Part shown: positions 29,018-37,462 of the stretch, one piece after another | Numbering within the stretch: the first letter of the stretch is position 1 | Layout of the letters: the number at the start of each line of letters is the position of its first letter | Origin: Cupriavidus pampae | Lineage (GTDB): Bacteria; Pseudomonadota; Gammaproteobacteria; Burkholderiales; Burkholderiaceae | Length of the DNA: 64,000 nt | Direction of reading: 5' to 3' | Assembly: GCF_914271485.1 (NCBI RefSeq) | Contig: NZ_CAJZAG010000003.1 | Span: 558,001 to 622,000 of the forward strand | The notes under the pieces: model-generated | Told to the model about the DNA's origin: nothing | Seen by the model: only the letters and a program-made list of their open reading frames with translations | The model's database searches: none | Position numbers and translations under genes: made by a program

Positions 29018-29473
29018 ATGAATCGTTTGGCCAAACTGCTGCCACCCGGCAACATATCCCTCGACGTCAGCGTCACCAGCAAGAAGCGGGTGTTCGAGCA
29101 AGCCGGGCTCCTGTTCGAGAACAACCATGGCGTGGCACGCGCCACAGTCACCGACAACCTGTTTGCGCGCGAGTCGCTCGGTTCCACCGGCCTCGGTGCT
29201 GGCGTCGCGATTCCGCATGGCCGCATCAAGGGCCTCAAGCAGCCGCTGGCCGGCTTTATGCGCCTGGCCGAGCCGATTCCGTTCGAGTCGCCCGATGGCA
29301 AGCCTGTATCGCTGCTGATTTTCCTGCTGGTGCCCGAACAGGCCACGCAGCAACATCTGGAAATCCTGTCGGAAATCGCCCAGTTGCTGTCGGATCGCGA
29401 GATGCGCGACGGGTTGGCGACGCTGCCCACGCCGGAAGCCGTGCACCAGTTGTTGACCGACTGGCACCCGTGA
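29018..29473 (+). CDS. ptsN: Nitrogen-PTS EIIA protein
   Basis: A 151-residue EIIA(Ntr). The phosphorylated histidine is H67 in GVAIPHGRIKG. The domain spans nearly the whole protein (MNRLAKLLPPGNISLDV to TPEAVHQLLTDWHP). It takes phosphate from NPr and adjusts K+ transport, PHB and stress functions in related bacteria. It sits between hpf and hprK, as is usual in betaproteobacteria. Confidence 0.95.
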   Translation: MNRLAKLLPPGNISLDVSVTSKKRVFEQAGLLFENNHGVARATVTDNLFARESLGSTGLGAGVAIPHGRIKGLKQPLAGFMRLAEPIPFESPDGKPVSLLIFLLVPEQATQQHLEILSEIAQLLSDREMRDGLATLPTPEAVHQLLTDWHP

Positions 29474-29556
29474 CGTGAGCGCCGTCGCGGACGTGTCGTT
29501 GCCCGCCGCCCCGCACTCAACAAATCCGTAGATGCACCTCAACCGCAAGTAATCGC

Positions 29557-30528
29557 ATGGAACTCACCGGCGTCACCTCGCAGTCGATCTTCGACGACAA
29601 CGCAGCCGACATCAAACTCTCGTGGGTGGCCGGGCTGGAAGGCGCCGACCGCGCGTTCGATGTCGAATTCGCGCGCGAGGCCACGTCCGCCGCGGACCTC
29701 GTGGGTCACTTGAACCTGATCCACCCGAACCGCATTCAGGTGCTCGGCAAACCCGAGATCCTGTATTACCAGCGGCTCGACGATGAGCCGCGCAAGCGCC
29801 AGATGGGCGAGCTGATCCTGCTGGAGCCGCCGTTCCTCGTAGTGGCCGATGGCATGGAGCCGCCGCCCGACCTCGAGCTGCGCTGCACACGCTCGTCCAC
29901 GCCGCTGTTCACCACGCCGGTCTCGTCGGCCGCGGTAATCGATCACCTGCGGCTCTACCTGTCGCGCATCTCGGCGCCACGCGTGACGATGCATGGCGTG
30001 TTTCTCGACATCCTCGGCATGGGCGTGCTGATCATGGGCGAGTCGGGACTCGGCAAGAGTGAACTCGGCCTGGAACTGATCTCTCGCGGTCACGGTCTGG
30101 TGGCCGACGATGCGGTGGACTTCGTGCGGCTGGGCCCGGATTTCGTGGAAGGCCGTTGCCCGCCGCTGTTGCAGAACCTGCTCGAAGTGCGCGGCCTGGG
30201 CCTGCTCGACATCAAGACGATCTTCGGTGAAACGGCCGTGCGCCGGAAGATGAAGATCAAGCTCGTGGTGCAGCTCGTGCGCCGCAACGATGGGGAATTC
30301 GAGCGCCTGCCGCTCGACTCGCAATATCTCGACGTGCTTGGCCTGCCCATCCACATGGTGAAGATCCAGGTGGCGGCCGGCCGCAACCTTGCCGTGCTGG
30401 TGGAAGCCGCCGTGCGCAACACGATCCTGCGCCTGCGCGGCATCGACACGCTGCGCGATTTCATGGATCGCCAGCGCGCGGCGATGCAGGCCGACGTGGT
30501 ATCGCGCGGCCAGGGCCGACTGCTCTGA
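29557..30528 (+). CDS. hprK: HPr kinase/phosphorylase
   Basis: A 323-residue bifunctional enzyme phosphorylating HPr on serine. The Walker A motif is GESGLGKS (161-168). The family signature [22 protein letters not shown] follows, with conserved H146 and the ADDAVDFVR segment. In betaproteobacteria it sits with ptsN and rapZ rather than a full sugar PTS, linking it to the nitrogen-PTS. Confidence 0.96.
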   Translation: MELTGVTSQSIFDDNAADIKLSWVAGLEGADRAFDVEFAREATSAADLVGHLNLIHPNRIQVLGKPEILYYQRLDDEPRKRQMGELILLEPPFLVVADGMEPPPDLELRCTRSSTPLFTTPVSSAAVIDHLRLYLSRISAPRVTMHGVFLDILGMGVLIMGESGLGKSELGLELISRGHGLVADDAVDFVRLGPDFVEGRCPPLLQNLLEVRGLGLLDIKTIFGETAVRRKMKIKLVVQLVRRNDGEFERLPLDSQYLDVLGLPIHMVKIQVAAGRNLAVLVEAAVRNTILRLRGIDTLRDFMDRQRAAMQADVVSRGQGRLL

Positions 30529-30637
30529 GCCCAGCGGTCAACCTGGCGCGGGCGGCCCACGTTGTGTGCGGTAACGGGCGTCAAAGTCCCGTGTTTCGTC
30601 TGAATGTCGTGTGATTCCACCCTCAGGAGAGAGAAGC

Positions 30638-30961
30638 ATGAAGAAGCTGATTGCGATGTGCGTGCTGGTGACCCCGTTGATCGCCACGGGCGCGTTTGCC
30701 CAGGGTGCTTCCGCTCCTGCCGCTCCGGCCGCCGGTAATACGCAGCAGGACCGGATGAAGGCCTGCAACACGCAGGCGACGGGCAAGAAGGGCGACGACC
30801 GCAAGAAGTTCATGAGCGACTGCCTGTCGGGCAAGTCCGCCGCCGCAGCCGAGCCCAAGACGCAGCAGGAAAAAATGTCCGTCTGCAGCAAGCAGGGCAA
30901 GGGCAAGAAGGGCGACGACTACAAGTCGTTCATGAAGGATTGCCTGTCCAAATCGGCCTGA
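30638..30961 (+). CDS. PsiF-repeat protein
   Basis: A 107-residue secreted protein. The signal peptide ends near GAFAQG (residue 22). Two PsiF repeats follow: [20 protein letters not shown] with KKFMSDCL, and [20 protein letters not shown] with KSFMKDCL. Each has two cysteines and a lysine-rich core. E. coli PsiF is phosphate-starvation inducible, with no known biochemical role. The start at 30638 follows AGGAGAGA; no Pho box was recognised. It lies between hprK and rapZ. Confidence 0.88.
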   Translation: MKKLIAMCVLVTPLIATGAFAQGASAPAAPAAGNTQQDRMKACNTQATGKKGDDRKKFMSDCLSGKSAAAAEPKTQQEKMSVCSKQGKGKKGDDYKSFMKDCLSKSA

Positions 30962-31061
30962 CACCAGTGAGGGCGGCGACGGTCTGGCAACGGACCGACC
31001 GCCGCCGGTGGTGCGCCGTGTCATGACGCCGCCATCACCCGGTGCTATTCTCTCGGGTGCC

Positions 31062-31958
31062 ATGCGAATAATTCTCATCACCGGAATTTCCGGATCAGGC
31101 AAGTCTGTCGCGCTGAACGTGCTCGAAGATGCGGGCTACTACTGCGTCGATAACTTGCCTGCACAGTTCATTCCCGACCTCGCGAGCTATCTGTCCTCCC
31201 AGGGCTACACGCACCTTGGAGTGGCGACCGATATCCGTAGCCGCGAGTCGCTCGCGCAACTGCCCGAGACCGTCCGCAACCTCGCCAGCGAACATCAGGT
31301 GCAGGTGCTGTTCCTGACCGCCAATACCGATGCGCTCGTGCAGCGCTATTCGGAAACGCGCCGTCGCCATCCGCTGTCCGTCCGTACCGAGGCCACGCCG
31401 CTACTCGAACAGCAGGCCAGCGCAGAGCCCGTGTACAACGATCGCTCGCTGATCGAGGCGATCGACATGGAGCGCGAGTTGCTGAGCCCGCTCGCGGAAT
31501 CGGCGCATCGCATCGATACCAGCAACGTACGGACCAATACGCTGCGCAGCTGGATCAAGGATCTGATCCGCGACAGCCACACGCAGCAGTTGACGCTGTT
31601 GTTCGAATCGTTCGGTTTCAAGCATGGCGTGCCCAGCGATGCCGATATGGTGTTCGACGTGCGCTCGCTGCCCAACCCCTATTACGACCTTGCGCTGCGG
31701 CCGCTCACGGGCCGCGACGCGCCAGTGGTGGACTTCCTGCAAAGCCAGCCGCTGGTGCTCGCGATGGCCGAGGATATTCGCGCGTATGTGGAAAAGTGGC
31801 TGCCGAGCTTCATCGCGGACAACCGCAGCTACCTGACCGTGGCGATCGGTTGCACGGGTGGGCAGCATCGCTCCGTGTTCATCGCGGAAAGACTTGCCAA
31901 CTATTTCCGGGCACATGGTAATGTGCTGGTCAGACACCGCGAGCTTGCGCCGGGCTGA
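31062..31958 (+). CDS. rapZ: RNase adapter protein RapZ
   Basis: A 298-residue P-loop protein with Walker A GISGSGKS (8-15). [15 protein letters not shown], the central [17 protein letters not shown] and the C-terminal [17 protein letters not shown] are typical of the YvcJ/RapZ family. In E. coli RapZ guides RNase E to sRNA GlmZ and senses glucosamine 6-phosphate. Here it stands with hprK and ptsN as in other proteobacteria. I chose ATG 31062 because the upstream open frame from 31008 adds 18 residues ahead of the P-loop strand. Confidence 0.95.
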   Translation: MRIILITGISGSGKSVALNVLEDAGYYCVDNLPAQFIPDLASYLSSQGYTHLGVATDIRSRESLAQLPETVRNLASEHQVQVLFLTANTDALVQRYSETRRRHPLSVRTEATPLLEQQASAEPVYNDRSLIEAIDMERELLSPLAESAHRIDTSNVRTNTLRSWIKDLIRDSHTQQLTLLFESFGFKHGVPSDADMVFDVRSLPNPYYDLALRPLTGRDAPVVDFLQSQPLVLAMAEDIRAYVEKWLPSFIADNRSYLTVAIGCTGGQHRSVFIAERLANYFRAHGNVLVRHRELAPG

Positions 31959-32033
31959 GGCATTCAGATTGCCCCCCCAGCTTTACCCCGCATGATCCCG
32001 GTAATGCTGCGCGATACGACACGGTATGCACCC

Positions 32034-32696
32034 ATGTCCAGCCACCCGCCTTCCTACATTCCGGCCAACCCGGACTCGACACCCGTCATCCTCGACGCGC
32101 TGCCGCTGTTTCCGCTGCACACGGTACTGTTTCCCGATGGTCGCCTGCCGCTGCGCGTGTTCGAAAAGCGCTACGTGGACATGGTGCGCAGTTGCCTGCG
32201 CGATGGCAGCGCGTTTGGCGTTTGCCTGATCTCGAGCGGCCAGGAAGTTGCGCGCCCTGACGATCCGACCGTCCCCGAGTCAGTGGGATGCCTGGCGGAG
32301 ATCGTCGATTGCAATATGGAGCAGCTGGGCGTGCTGCTGATCGAGGCGCGCGGACGCCAGCGTTTTCGCGTGCTCTCGCACGAGACCCACGACGACGGCC
32401 TGCTGGTGGCGCGCGCGGAACTGCTGCCCGACGACATCATCGACTGCAAGCTCGAGTTGCTTGGCGAATGCCTGGCCGCGTTGCGCCGCATCGTGACGGC
32501 GATCCACGCGGAATCTCCCGACAACCTGCCATTCTCGGAACCGTATCTGTGGGACGACCCGACCTGGGTCGCCAACCGGTTATGCGAGCTGCTGCCGGTG
32601 CCGCTCAAGGCCAAGCAGATGCTGATGGAGTTACCCGATGCGGGCATGCGCATCGAGATCGTCCACCGCTACATGCGGCAACACCATATCGTCTAG
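32034..32696 (+). CDS. LON-substrate-binding-domain protein
   Basis: About 220 residues of a stand-alone Lon N-terminal (substrate-binding) domain: LPLFPLHTVLFPDGRLPLRVFEKRYVDMVRSCLRDGS, then FGVCLISSGQEV and GVLLIEARGRQRFRV. It lacks the AAA+ and protease parts of Lon. Function is unknown; such proteins may bind misfolded proteins or act in E3-like or metabolic roles. ATG 32034 or 31992 could be the start. Its stop codon and that of the convergent mutY share a single CTAG palindrome. Confidence 0.85.
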   Translation: MSSHPPSYIPANPDSTPVILDALPLFPLHTVLFPDGRLPLRVFEKRYVDMVRSCLRDGSAFGVCLISSGQEVARPDDPTVPESVGCLAEIVDCNMEQLGVLLIEARGRQRFRVLSHETHDDGLLVARAELLPDDIIDCKLELLGECLAALRRIVTAIHAESPDNLPFSEPYLWDDPTWVANRLCELLPVPLKAKQMLMELPDAGMRIEIVHRYMRQHHIV

Positions 32697-33871
32697 AACA
32701 GACCCCCGCGCGCCTGATCTTCCAGCAGGCGCCGCACGGGTGCCGGCGTCCCCAGGGCATCGAGATCGTCGAGCGACAGCCAGCGCCGCGGTTGATCGTC
32801 CGCGCCACCATCCGTGTGCGTGACCGCATCGAGGTCCACGCGAATCGCCCGAATCAGCAAACGGAAATGCGTGAACACATGCGTGAGCTCACCGGCGAGC
32901 ATCGCGCGCGATGGCTTGCCCAACGTGCGCGCGTACGCGAGCGCGGCATCTTCCGCGGCCTCGATGTCGAACGGCACCGTGTCCACCGGCATCTCCGGCA
33001 GGCTCCACAACCCGCCCCAGATGCCACTGTCGGGCCGCAGACCGAGCAGCACATCGCGGCCATGCCGCATCACGAGCATCACCGTGCTGCGCTCCGGGAT
33101 TGCCGCGCGCGGCTTCGGCGTGGGCAGCACCGCGGTCAGTCCGTCGCGGCGCGCCACGCAATCGGCCGCAAGCGGACATGCGTTGGCATCGCTCAGGCAC
33201 GCGGGCTTGCCGCGCGAGCACACAGTGGCGCCAAGGTCCATCACCCCCTGCGTGTACGCGATCATGTCTTCCGCCTGATGCGGCCCCGCGGGCGGCAGCG
33301 CCTGCTCCGCAAGCTGCCACATACGCGTCTCGATGGCGCGTTCGCCGGGATATCCCGCGATACCGAACACACGCGCGAACACGCGCTTGACGTTGCCGTC
33401 TAGGATCGGCGAGCGCACGCCGGCACTGAACGCCGCCACTGCGGCGGCGGTCGAACGGCCAATGCCCGGCAGCGTGACCAGCACGGCGGGGTCGGTCGGA
33501 AACACACCGCCGTGCTCGTCCATGACGGCCTTGGCGCAACGATGCAGGTTGCGCGCGCGCGAGTAATAGCCCAGCCCTGCCCACAACGCCATGACCTCAT
33601 CGGCCGGCGCGGCCGCAAGCGCGGCAACCGTCGGCAACTGGGTGACAAAGCGTTGGAAGTATTCGATGACGGCCACGACCTGCGTCTGCTGCAGCATGAT
33701 CTCGGACAGCCAGATGCGATACGCGTCGCGCGTGTTCTGCCACGGCAGGTCGTGGCGGCCGTGCTGGCGCTGCCAGCTCACGACGCGCATGCCGAAATCG
33801 GACGGCACGGAGACTGGCGCGGCTAAGGAGGAAGCAGGAGATAAGGGTAAGGCGGCGGACTTGCGAGGCAT
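32693..33871 (-). CDS. mutY: A/G-specific adenine glycosylase MutY
   Basis: A 392-residue glycosylase that removes adenine opposite 8-oxoguanine. The catalytic glutamate E57 is in WLSEIMLQQTQV and D158 in ILDGNVKRVFARVFG, after the helix-hairpin-helix LPGIGRSTAAAVAAF. Four Fe-S cysteines are C218, C225, C232 and C238, giving spacing C-x6-C-x6-C-x5-C rather than the usual C-x6-C-x2-C-x5-C. The C-terminal NUDIX-like domain recognises 8-oxoG. It neighbours mutM, its partner in the GO system, across a dynamin-like gene. Start chosen at 33871. Confidence 0.95.
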   Translation of the reverse strand: MPRKSAALPLSPASSLAAPVSVPSDFGMRVVSWQRQHGRHDLPWQNTRDAYRIWLSEIMLQQTQVVAVIEYFQRFVTQLPTVAALAAAPADEVMALWAGLGYYSRARNLHRCAKAVMDEHGGVFPTDPAVLVTLPGIGRSTAAAVAAFSAGVRSPILDGNVKRVFARVFGIAGYPGERAIETRMWQLAEQALPPAGPHQAEDMIAYTQGVMDLGATVCSRGKPACLSDANACPLAADCVARRDGLTAVLPTPKPRAAIPERSTVMLVMRHGRDVLLGLRPDSGIWGGLWSLPEMPVDTVPFDIEAAEDAALAYARTLGKPSRAMLAGELTHVFTHFRLLIRAIRVDLDAVTHTDGGADDQPRRWLSLDDLDALGTPAPVRRLLEDQARGGLF

Positions 33872-33965
33872 GCGGCAACGGTGTGGGGTGCGCCCTCTCC
33901 TTGCGGAGAGGGGCGCCCATGTGAGGTGGGGCAATATTACCCCAGCCCCACACTTCGCTTCCCCG

Positions 33966-35912
33966 TCAGGCCGCGCGTGCCCCGGAGACGTTAATCGGCA
34001 CTTCGACGACCGCCTTGGCCAGTACCTCGATGCGGCCGCTCCGTTCGTCGAGTCCGTTGAGCACCTCTTCGAGCTGCGAGATGCGGCTCTCGAGCGTGTC
34101 GGTTGCCTCGTGGATGCGTTCGATCGAATCGACGCGGCGGCGCAGCTGCTTCTGATGCTCGCGGACCTGCGCCTCGAGCGGCGTCATCACGGACTTGAGC
34201 CAGATCTCGATATCGCGGTTGAGATCGCGGAAGTTGTCGAGCACGCGGCTCGCCATCGTCGCGAACGCATTCTGCACCAGCTGCGGACGCGAGCGCGTGA
34301 GCATGTTCACGGCGCCGAAGTGGTTGTTCACGAGCTGCAGCGTCTCCTGCAGATCCATCGCATAGCGCGACGTCACGAACTGGATCGGCGCGGGCAGCGT
34401 AAAGCCGTGCTCGGCGTTGAAGCGTCGATACATGCTGTCCACAAGTTGATGCAGGCCCGCGATCTTCTGGTCGGCGTCGGTGATCAACGCTGTCAGTTGC
34501 CCGAACAGCAACTCCATGTCCTCGCGCAGACCACGCGAGAAGAAGCGCTCCTTCATCTGTTCACGCGCATCGCGCATCGTGCGGCGCACGTCGCGCAGCT
34601 GCAGGCTCTTGATGATGTCCGCGCTGTGGCGGCCGAACACGAGTCGCAGTGCCTGGAACTTGGTGATGCTCTGCTCGAACTCTTCCTTCTCGCCCTGCAC
34701 ACGCAGCAGCATGTGCTTGACCATCGCGTGGTTCTTGCCGCGCAGGCCGCGCAGTTCGAACAGCTGCTCGACGATATCGCGGCGGCGGCTCTGCAGCAGT
34801 TGCTGCGCGCTGCGCGAGACGTCGTGCACAAAGCGCTGCACCTGGTCCGCGACGATATCGCGCCGCTGCGGAATCAGCTGATCCGACAGCACGTGCTCGA
34901 ACTGCGCCAGATTGCTGCGCACGAGCAGCGGCTCGTCATGCGTGACCTTGGCGACCAGACCCTTCTGCGCGGACACCGGATATACGCGGCGCTCCTCGAT
35001 GCCGAGCACCTGCGCGGTGGTCCGCACCTGACGCGAGATTTCCATCGCGATCTCGGGCGAGGACTTGAGCGGGTCCCACAGTCCATCGATCTTGTTGAGC
35101 ACCGCCAGGCAACCGCGGCGATGGCCAGCGGCCACGTGGCTGCGCCACAGTGCGAGGTCGCTCTTGGTCACGCCGGCATCGGCGGCCAGCACGAACACGA
35201 CGACGTGCGCATCGGGAATCAGCCGCAGCGTCAGTTCCGGCTCGGTACCGATGGCGTTGAGACCCGGCGTGTCCAGAATCACGAGGCCCTGGCGCAACAG
35301 CGGATGCGGGAAGTTGATCACCGCATGACGCCAGCGCGAGATCTCCACCATGCCGTCCGCATCGACCGACCACGCGGCATCGGGATCGCTCTCGTTATAG
35401 AGCCCGAGAGACTCCGCCACGGCCGGCGTCACGCGCGTGGTTTCCACCACGTGCTGGAACGCCGCAAGCATGCCTTCGGGCGAGGACGGATCGAGGGGAA
35501 CCGTGGTCCAGTGCGAGCCGGAAGCACCGGGCTCCATAAAGTCGGCCGTCGAGGCTTCCTGGAGTCGTGTCTCGATCGGGAGCAGACGGATGCTGGGCGC
35601 CTCGTTCTCGTCGTAGCGCAGCTCGGTCGGACACATGGTGGTCCGGCCCGCCGACGACGGCAGGATGCGGCGGCCGTAGTCCGCGAAGAAGATCGCGTTG
35701 ATCAGCTCGCTCTTGCCGCGCGAAAACTCGGCAATGAACGCGACCTTGAGCCGGTCGCTCTTGAGCACGTTCTGGATGCGCTGGACACGATCGTCGGCGG
35801 TAGCGTCGTAGAGGTCGTACTGCTGCAACCACGACTGGAATTCGGCTAGTGACTGGAGTACCCCCGTTCTCCAGGCGCCATACTGTTCGAATTGATGGGC
35901 GAGGCTTGTCAT
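33966..35912 (-). CDS. Dynamin-family GTPase (bacterial dynamin-like protein)
   Basis: A 648-residue large GTPase. The P-loop is AEFSRGKS (61-68), in which the usual first glycine is alanine. Switch I threonines lie in GRTTMCPTELRY, G3 is DTPGLN (from 214) and G4 is NKID (273-276). A long helical stalk region (about 350-640) with coiled-coil character ends the protein (RRRVDSIERIHEATDTLESRISQLEEVL). No transmembrane paddle is obvious. Bacterial dynamins remodel membranes or respond to stress and phage; this one has no assigned role. It lies between mutM and mutY. Confidence 0.85.
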   Translation of the reverse strand: MTSLAHQFEQYGAWRTGVLQSLAEFQSWLQQYDLYDATADDRVQRIQNVLKSDRLKVAFIAEFSRGKSELINAIFFADYGRRILPSSAGRTTMCPTELRYDENEAPSIRLLPIETRLQEASTADFMEPGASGSHWTTVPLDPSSPEGMLAAFQHVVETTRVTPAVAESLGLYNESDPDAAWSVDADGMVEISRWRHAVINFPHPLLRQGLVILDTPGLNAIGTEPELTLRLIPDAHVVVFVLAADAGVTKSDLALWRSHVAAGHRRGCLAVLNKIDGLWDPLKSSPEIAMEISRQVRTTAQVLGIEERRVYPVSAQKGLVAKVTHDEPLLVRSNLAQFEHVLSDQLIPQRRDIVADQVQRFVHDVSRSAQQLLQSRRRDIVEQLFELRGLRGKNHAMVKHMLLRVQGEKEEFEQSITKFQALRLVFGRHSADIIKSLQLRDVRRTMRDAREQMKERFFSRGLREDMELLFGQLTALITDADQKIAGLHQLVDSMYRRFNAEHGFTLPAPIQFVTSRYAMDLQETLQLVNNHFGAVNMLTRSRPQLVQNAFATMASRVLDNFRDLNRDIEIWLKSVMTPLEAQVREHQKQLRRRVDSIERIHEATDTLESRISQLEEVLNGLDERSGRIEVLAKAVVEVPINVSGARAA

Positions 35913-36252
35913 GGAGTGTTCGGCTGCGTTTGCTGTTTTGGGCTAGGTGTTATGGCACTGCGCGCACAAACGACGCCGACTTCGGGTGGCCCGTTGACCC
36001 TGCGGACCCGAGGCAGGCGCCTCTCGGTCGGATCTTTCTGATTTGCTGGATCCGACGCTTTTTTGTAACTTTTTTTATCTGGGCACACGATACATGTTTC
36101 CAGCGCCATTTTGTGGAATTCGCGTCCCTCGGCGCGTGCAAATCGCGCGAGTGTTGCGCCGAGCCATCGGCCATGTCCGATGACCGCTCCGACGGCGTGA
36201 AACCGGGGGGCGATCGCAACAGGGTGAGACATTGTCTGGCCCGGCGTCGGGC
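35913..36252. other. 340-bp gene-poor region with an orphan plus-strand terminator
   Basis: This gap between the dynamin-like gene start and the mutM stop holds no convincing gene. It is more AT-rich than its surroundings around 36030-36110. It contains an 8-bp stem followed by six T on the plus strand (36027-36064) and another stem just upstream (about 35980-36012). A 135-codon open frame here has no recognisable protein features. Confidence 0.6.
36027..36064 (+). terminator. Orphan intrinsic terminator, no annotated plus-strand gene upstream
   Basis: GTCGGATC (36027-36034) pairs with GATCCGAC (36049-36056) across a 14-base loop, then GC and TTTTTT. It points rightward, but the genes on both sides are on the minus strand. 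It may end a small RNA started in the dynamin-gene promoter region. Confidence 0.55.
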
Positions 36253-37179
36253 CTAGCGCTGGCAGTGGGGGCAATAAAACGTCGAGCGCTGGCCCTGGAC
36301 GATCTGGCGGATCGGCGTGCCGCATACGCGGCATGGCTCGCCGGTACGATCGTAGACAAGGCAGTCGAGCTGGAAGTAACCGCTGCTGCCATCGCTGCCG
36401 ACGAAATCGCGCAGCGTGCTGCCACCGCGCGCGATGGCTTCGGCCAGCGTTTCGCGCACGGCCGCAGCCAGCCGGTCATAGCGCTCGCGGCTGATGCGCC
36501 CGGCCGGCGTGGTCGGACGAATGCCCGCGCGAAACAGGCTTTCCGACGCATATATATTGCCGACGCCGACCACGATATCGCCGGCCAGCAGCACGGTCTT
36601 GATGGCCGCCGAGCGGCCACGCGTATGGCGATGGAACCAGCCGCCATCGAAGCGATCGTCGAACGGCTCCACACCGAGGTTGGCGAGCAGCGGATGGCTC
36701 GGCAGCTCGGACTCCGGCAGCGGGCTCCACAGGATTGCACCAAAACGGCGCGGGTCGCGGAAACGCAGCACAATGCTGTCGGTGGCGCTGTCGGTGCCAC
36801 CTGCCGACCCATCGGAGGCCTCCAGCACGATGTCGAGGTGGTCGTGCGGTCCCGGCGCGGGCGCCTGAGGCCACACGCGCAGCGTGCCGGTCATGCCAAG
36901 GTGAACCAGCAGCCAGCCCGGCTCCGGAGCGGGGGCACCGGCGGCAGAGTCCGCAGCGGAGTCCGCAGCAGAGGTCGAATTCGGCAGACATTCCAGCAGC
37001 AGGTACTTGCCCCGCCGCTCGATGCGCGCGACCACGCGCCCGGTCAGCAGCGACTCCAGCTCCGGATCCACGGGCCAGCGCAGGCCGCGATGGCGCACCG
37101 TCACATCGACGATGCGGCGCCCCACAACATGCGGCACCAGTCCGCGCCGCGTGACTTCGACTTCCGGCAACTCAGGCAT
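36253..37179 (-). CDS. mutM: Formamidopyrimidine-DNA glycosylase MutM (Fpg)
   Basis: A 308-residue glycosylase/AP lyase for 8-oxoguanine. The catalytic Pro2/Glu3 start [14 protein letters not shown] is intact, as are the helix-two-turn-helix [18 protein letters not shown] and the zinc finger CRVCGT...CPHC at the C-terminus. It is about 35 residues longer than usual because of two low-complexity inserts: Ala/Ser/Asp-rich at about 66-87 and [13 protein letters not shown] near 123-135, both in loops between N-domain strands. The first is encoded by a 12-bp tandem repeat. The start at 37179 is set by Pro2. Confidence 0.96.
   Translation of the reverse strand: MPELPEVEVTRRGLVPHVVGRRIVDVTVRHRGLRWPVDPELESLLTGRVVARIERRGKYLLLECLPNSTSAADSAADSAAGAPAPEPGWLLVHLGMTGTLRVWPQAPAPGPHDHLDIVLEASDGSAGGTDSATDSIVLRFRDPRRFGAILWSPLPESELPSHPLLANLGVEPFDDRFDGGWFHRHTRGRSAAIKTVLLAGDIVVGVGNIYASESLFRAGIRPTTPAGRISRERYDRLAAAVRETLAEAIARGGSTLRDFVGSDGSSGYFQLDCLVYDRTGEPCRVCGTPIRQIVQGQRSTFYCPHCQR
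36948..36984. repeat. 12-bp tandem repeat inside mutM
   Basis: About three copies of a 12-bp unit (GCAGAGTCCGCA, GCGGAGTCCGCA, then a degenerate GCAGAGGTCGAA) encode the alternating Ala/Ser/Asp insert of MutM. The unit is in frame, so changes in copy number would alter the loop length without breaking the gene. Confidence 0.6.
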
Positions 37180-37462
37180 CGCGTGCCCACTCCCCCAAAG
37201 ACCCGGTTTGTGACAACCTTCTGGTGTAAAAACTGGTACAGAACCTCTTGTCGGTACGACGCTCCAAATCGCAGACGCCCGACTCCGTATGTGCGTGCTG
37301 TCAGACGAAACGCGCACCCGCTGACAAGCAGCGCATTGTAGCGGCAGGCTACAATGCCTCTCATCCATTTCTGACGCCGCGCGCGCCGGAGCATAGAAAT
37401 TCATGCCGGACTTTCGTTTGTACCGTTCGTCCCCACCAGCCATGCGCCCGGAATTTTTCCCG

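Noticed and set aside
35849-36256. A 135-codon plus-strand open frame in the mutM-dynamin gap
   Set aside because: It overlaps the dynamin gene start, contains the terminator stem and T-runs, and has no ribosome site or recognisable domain.
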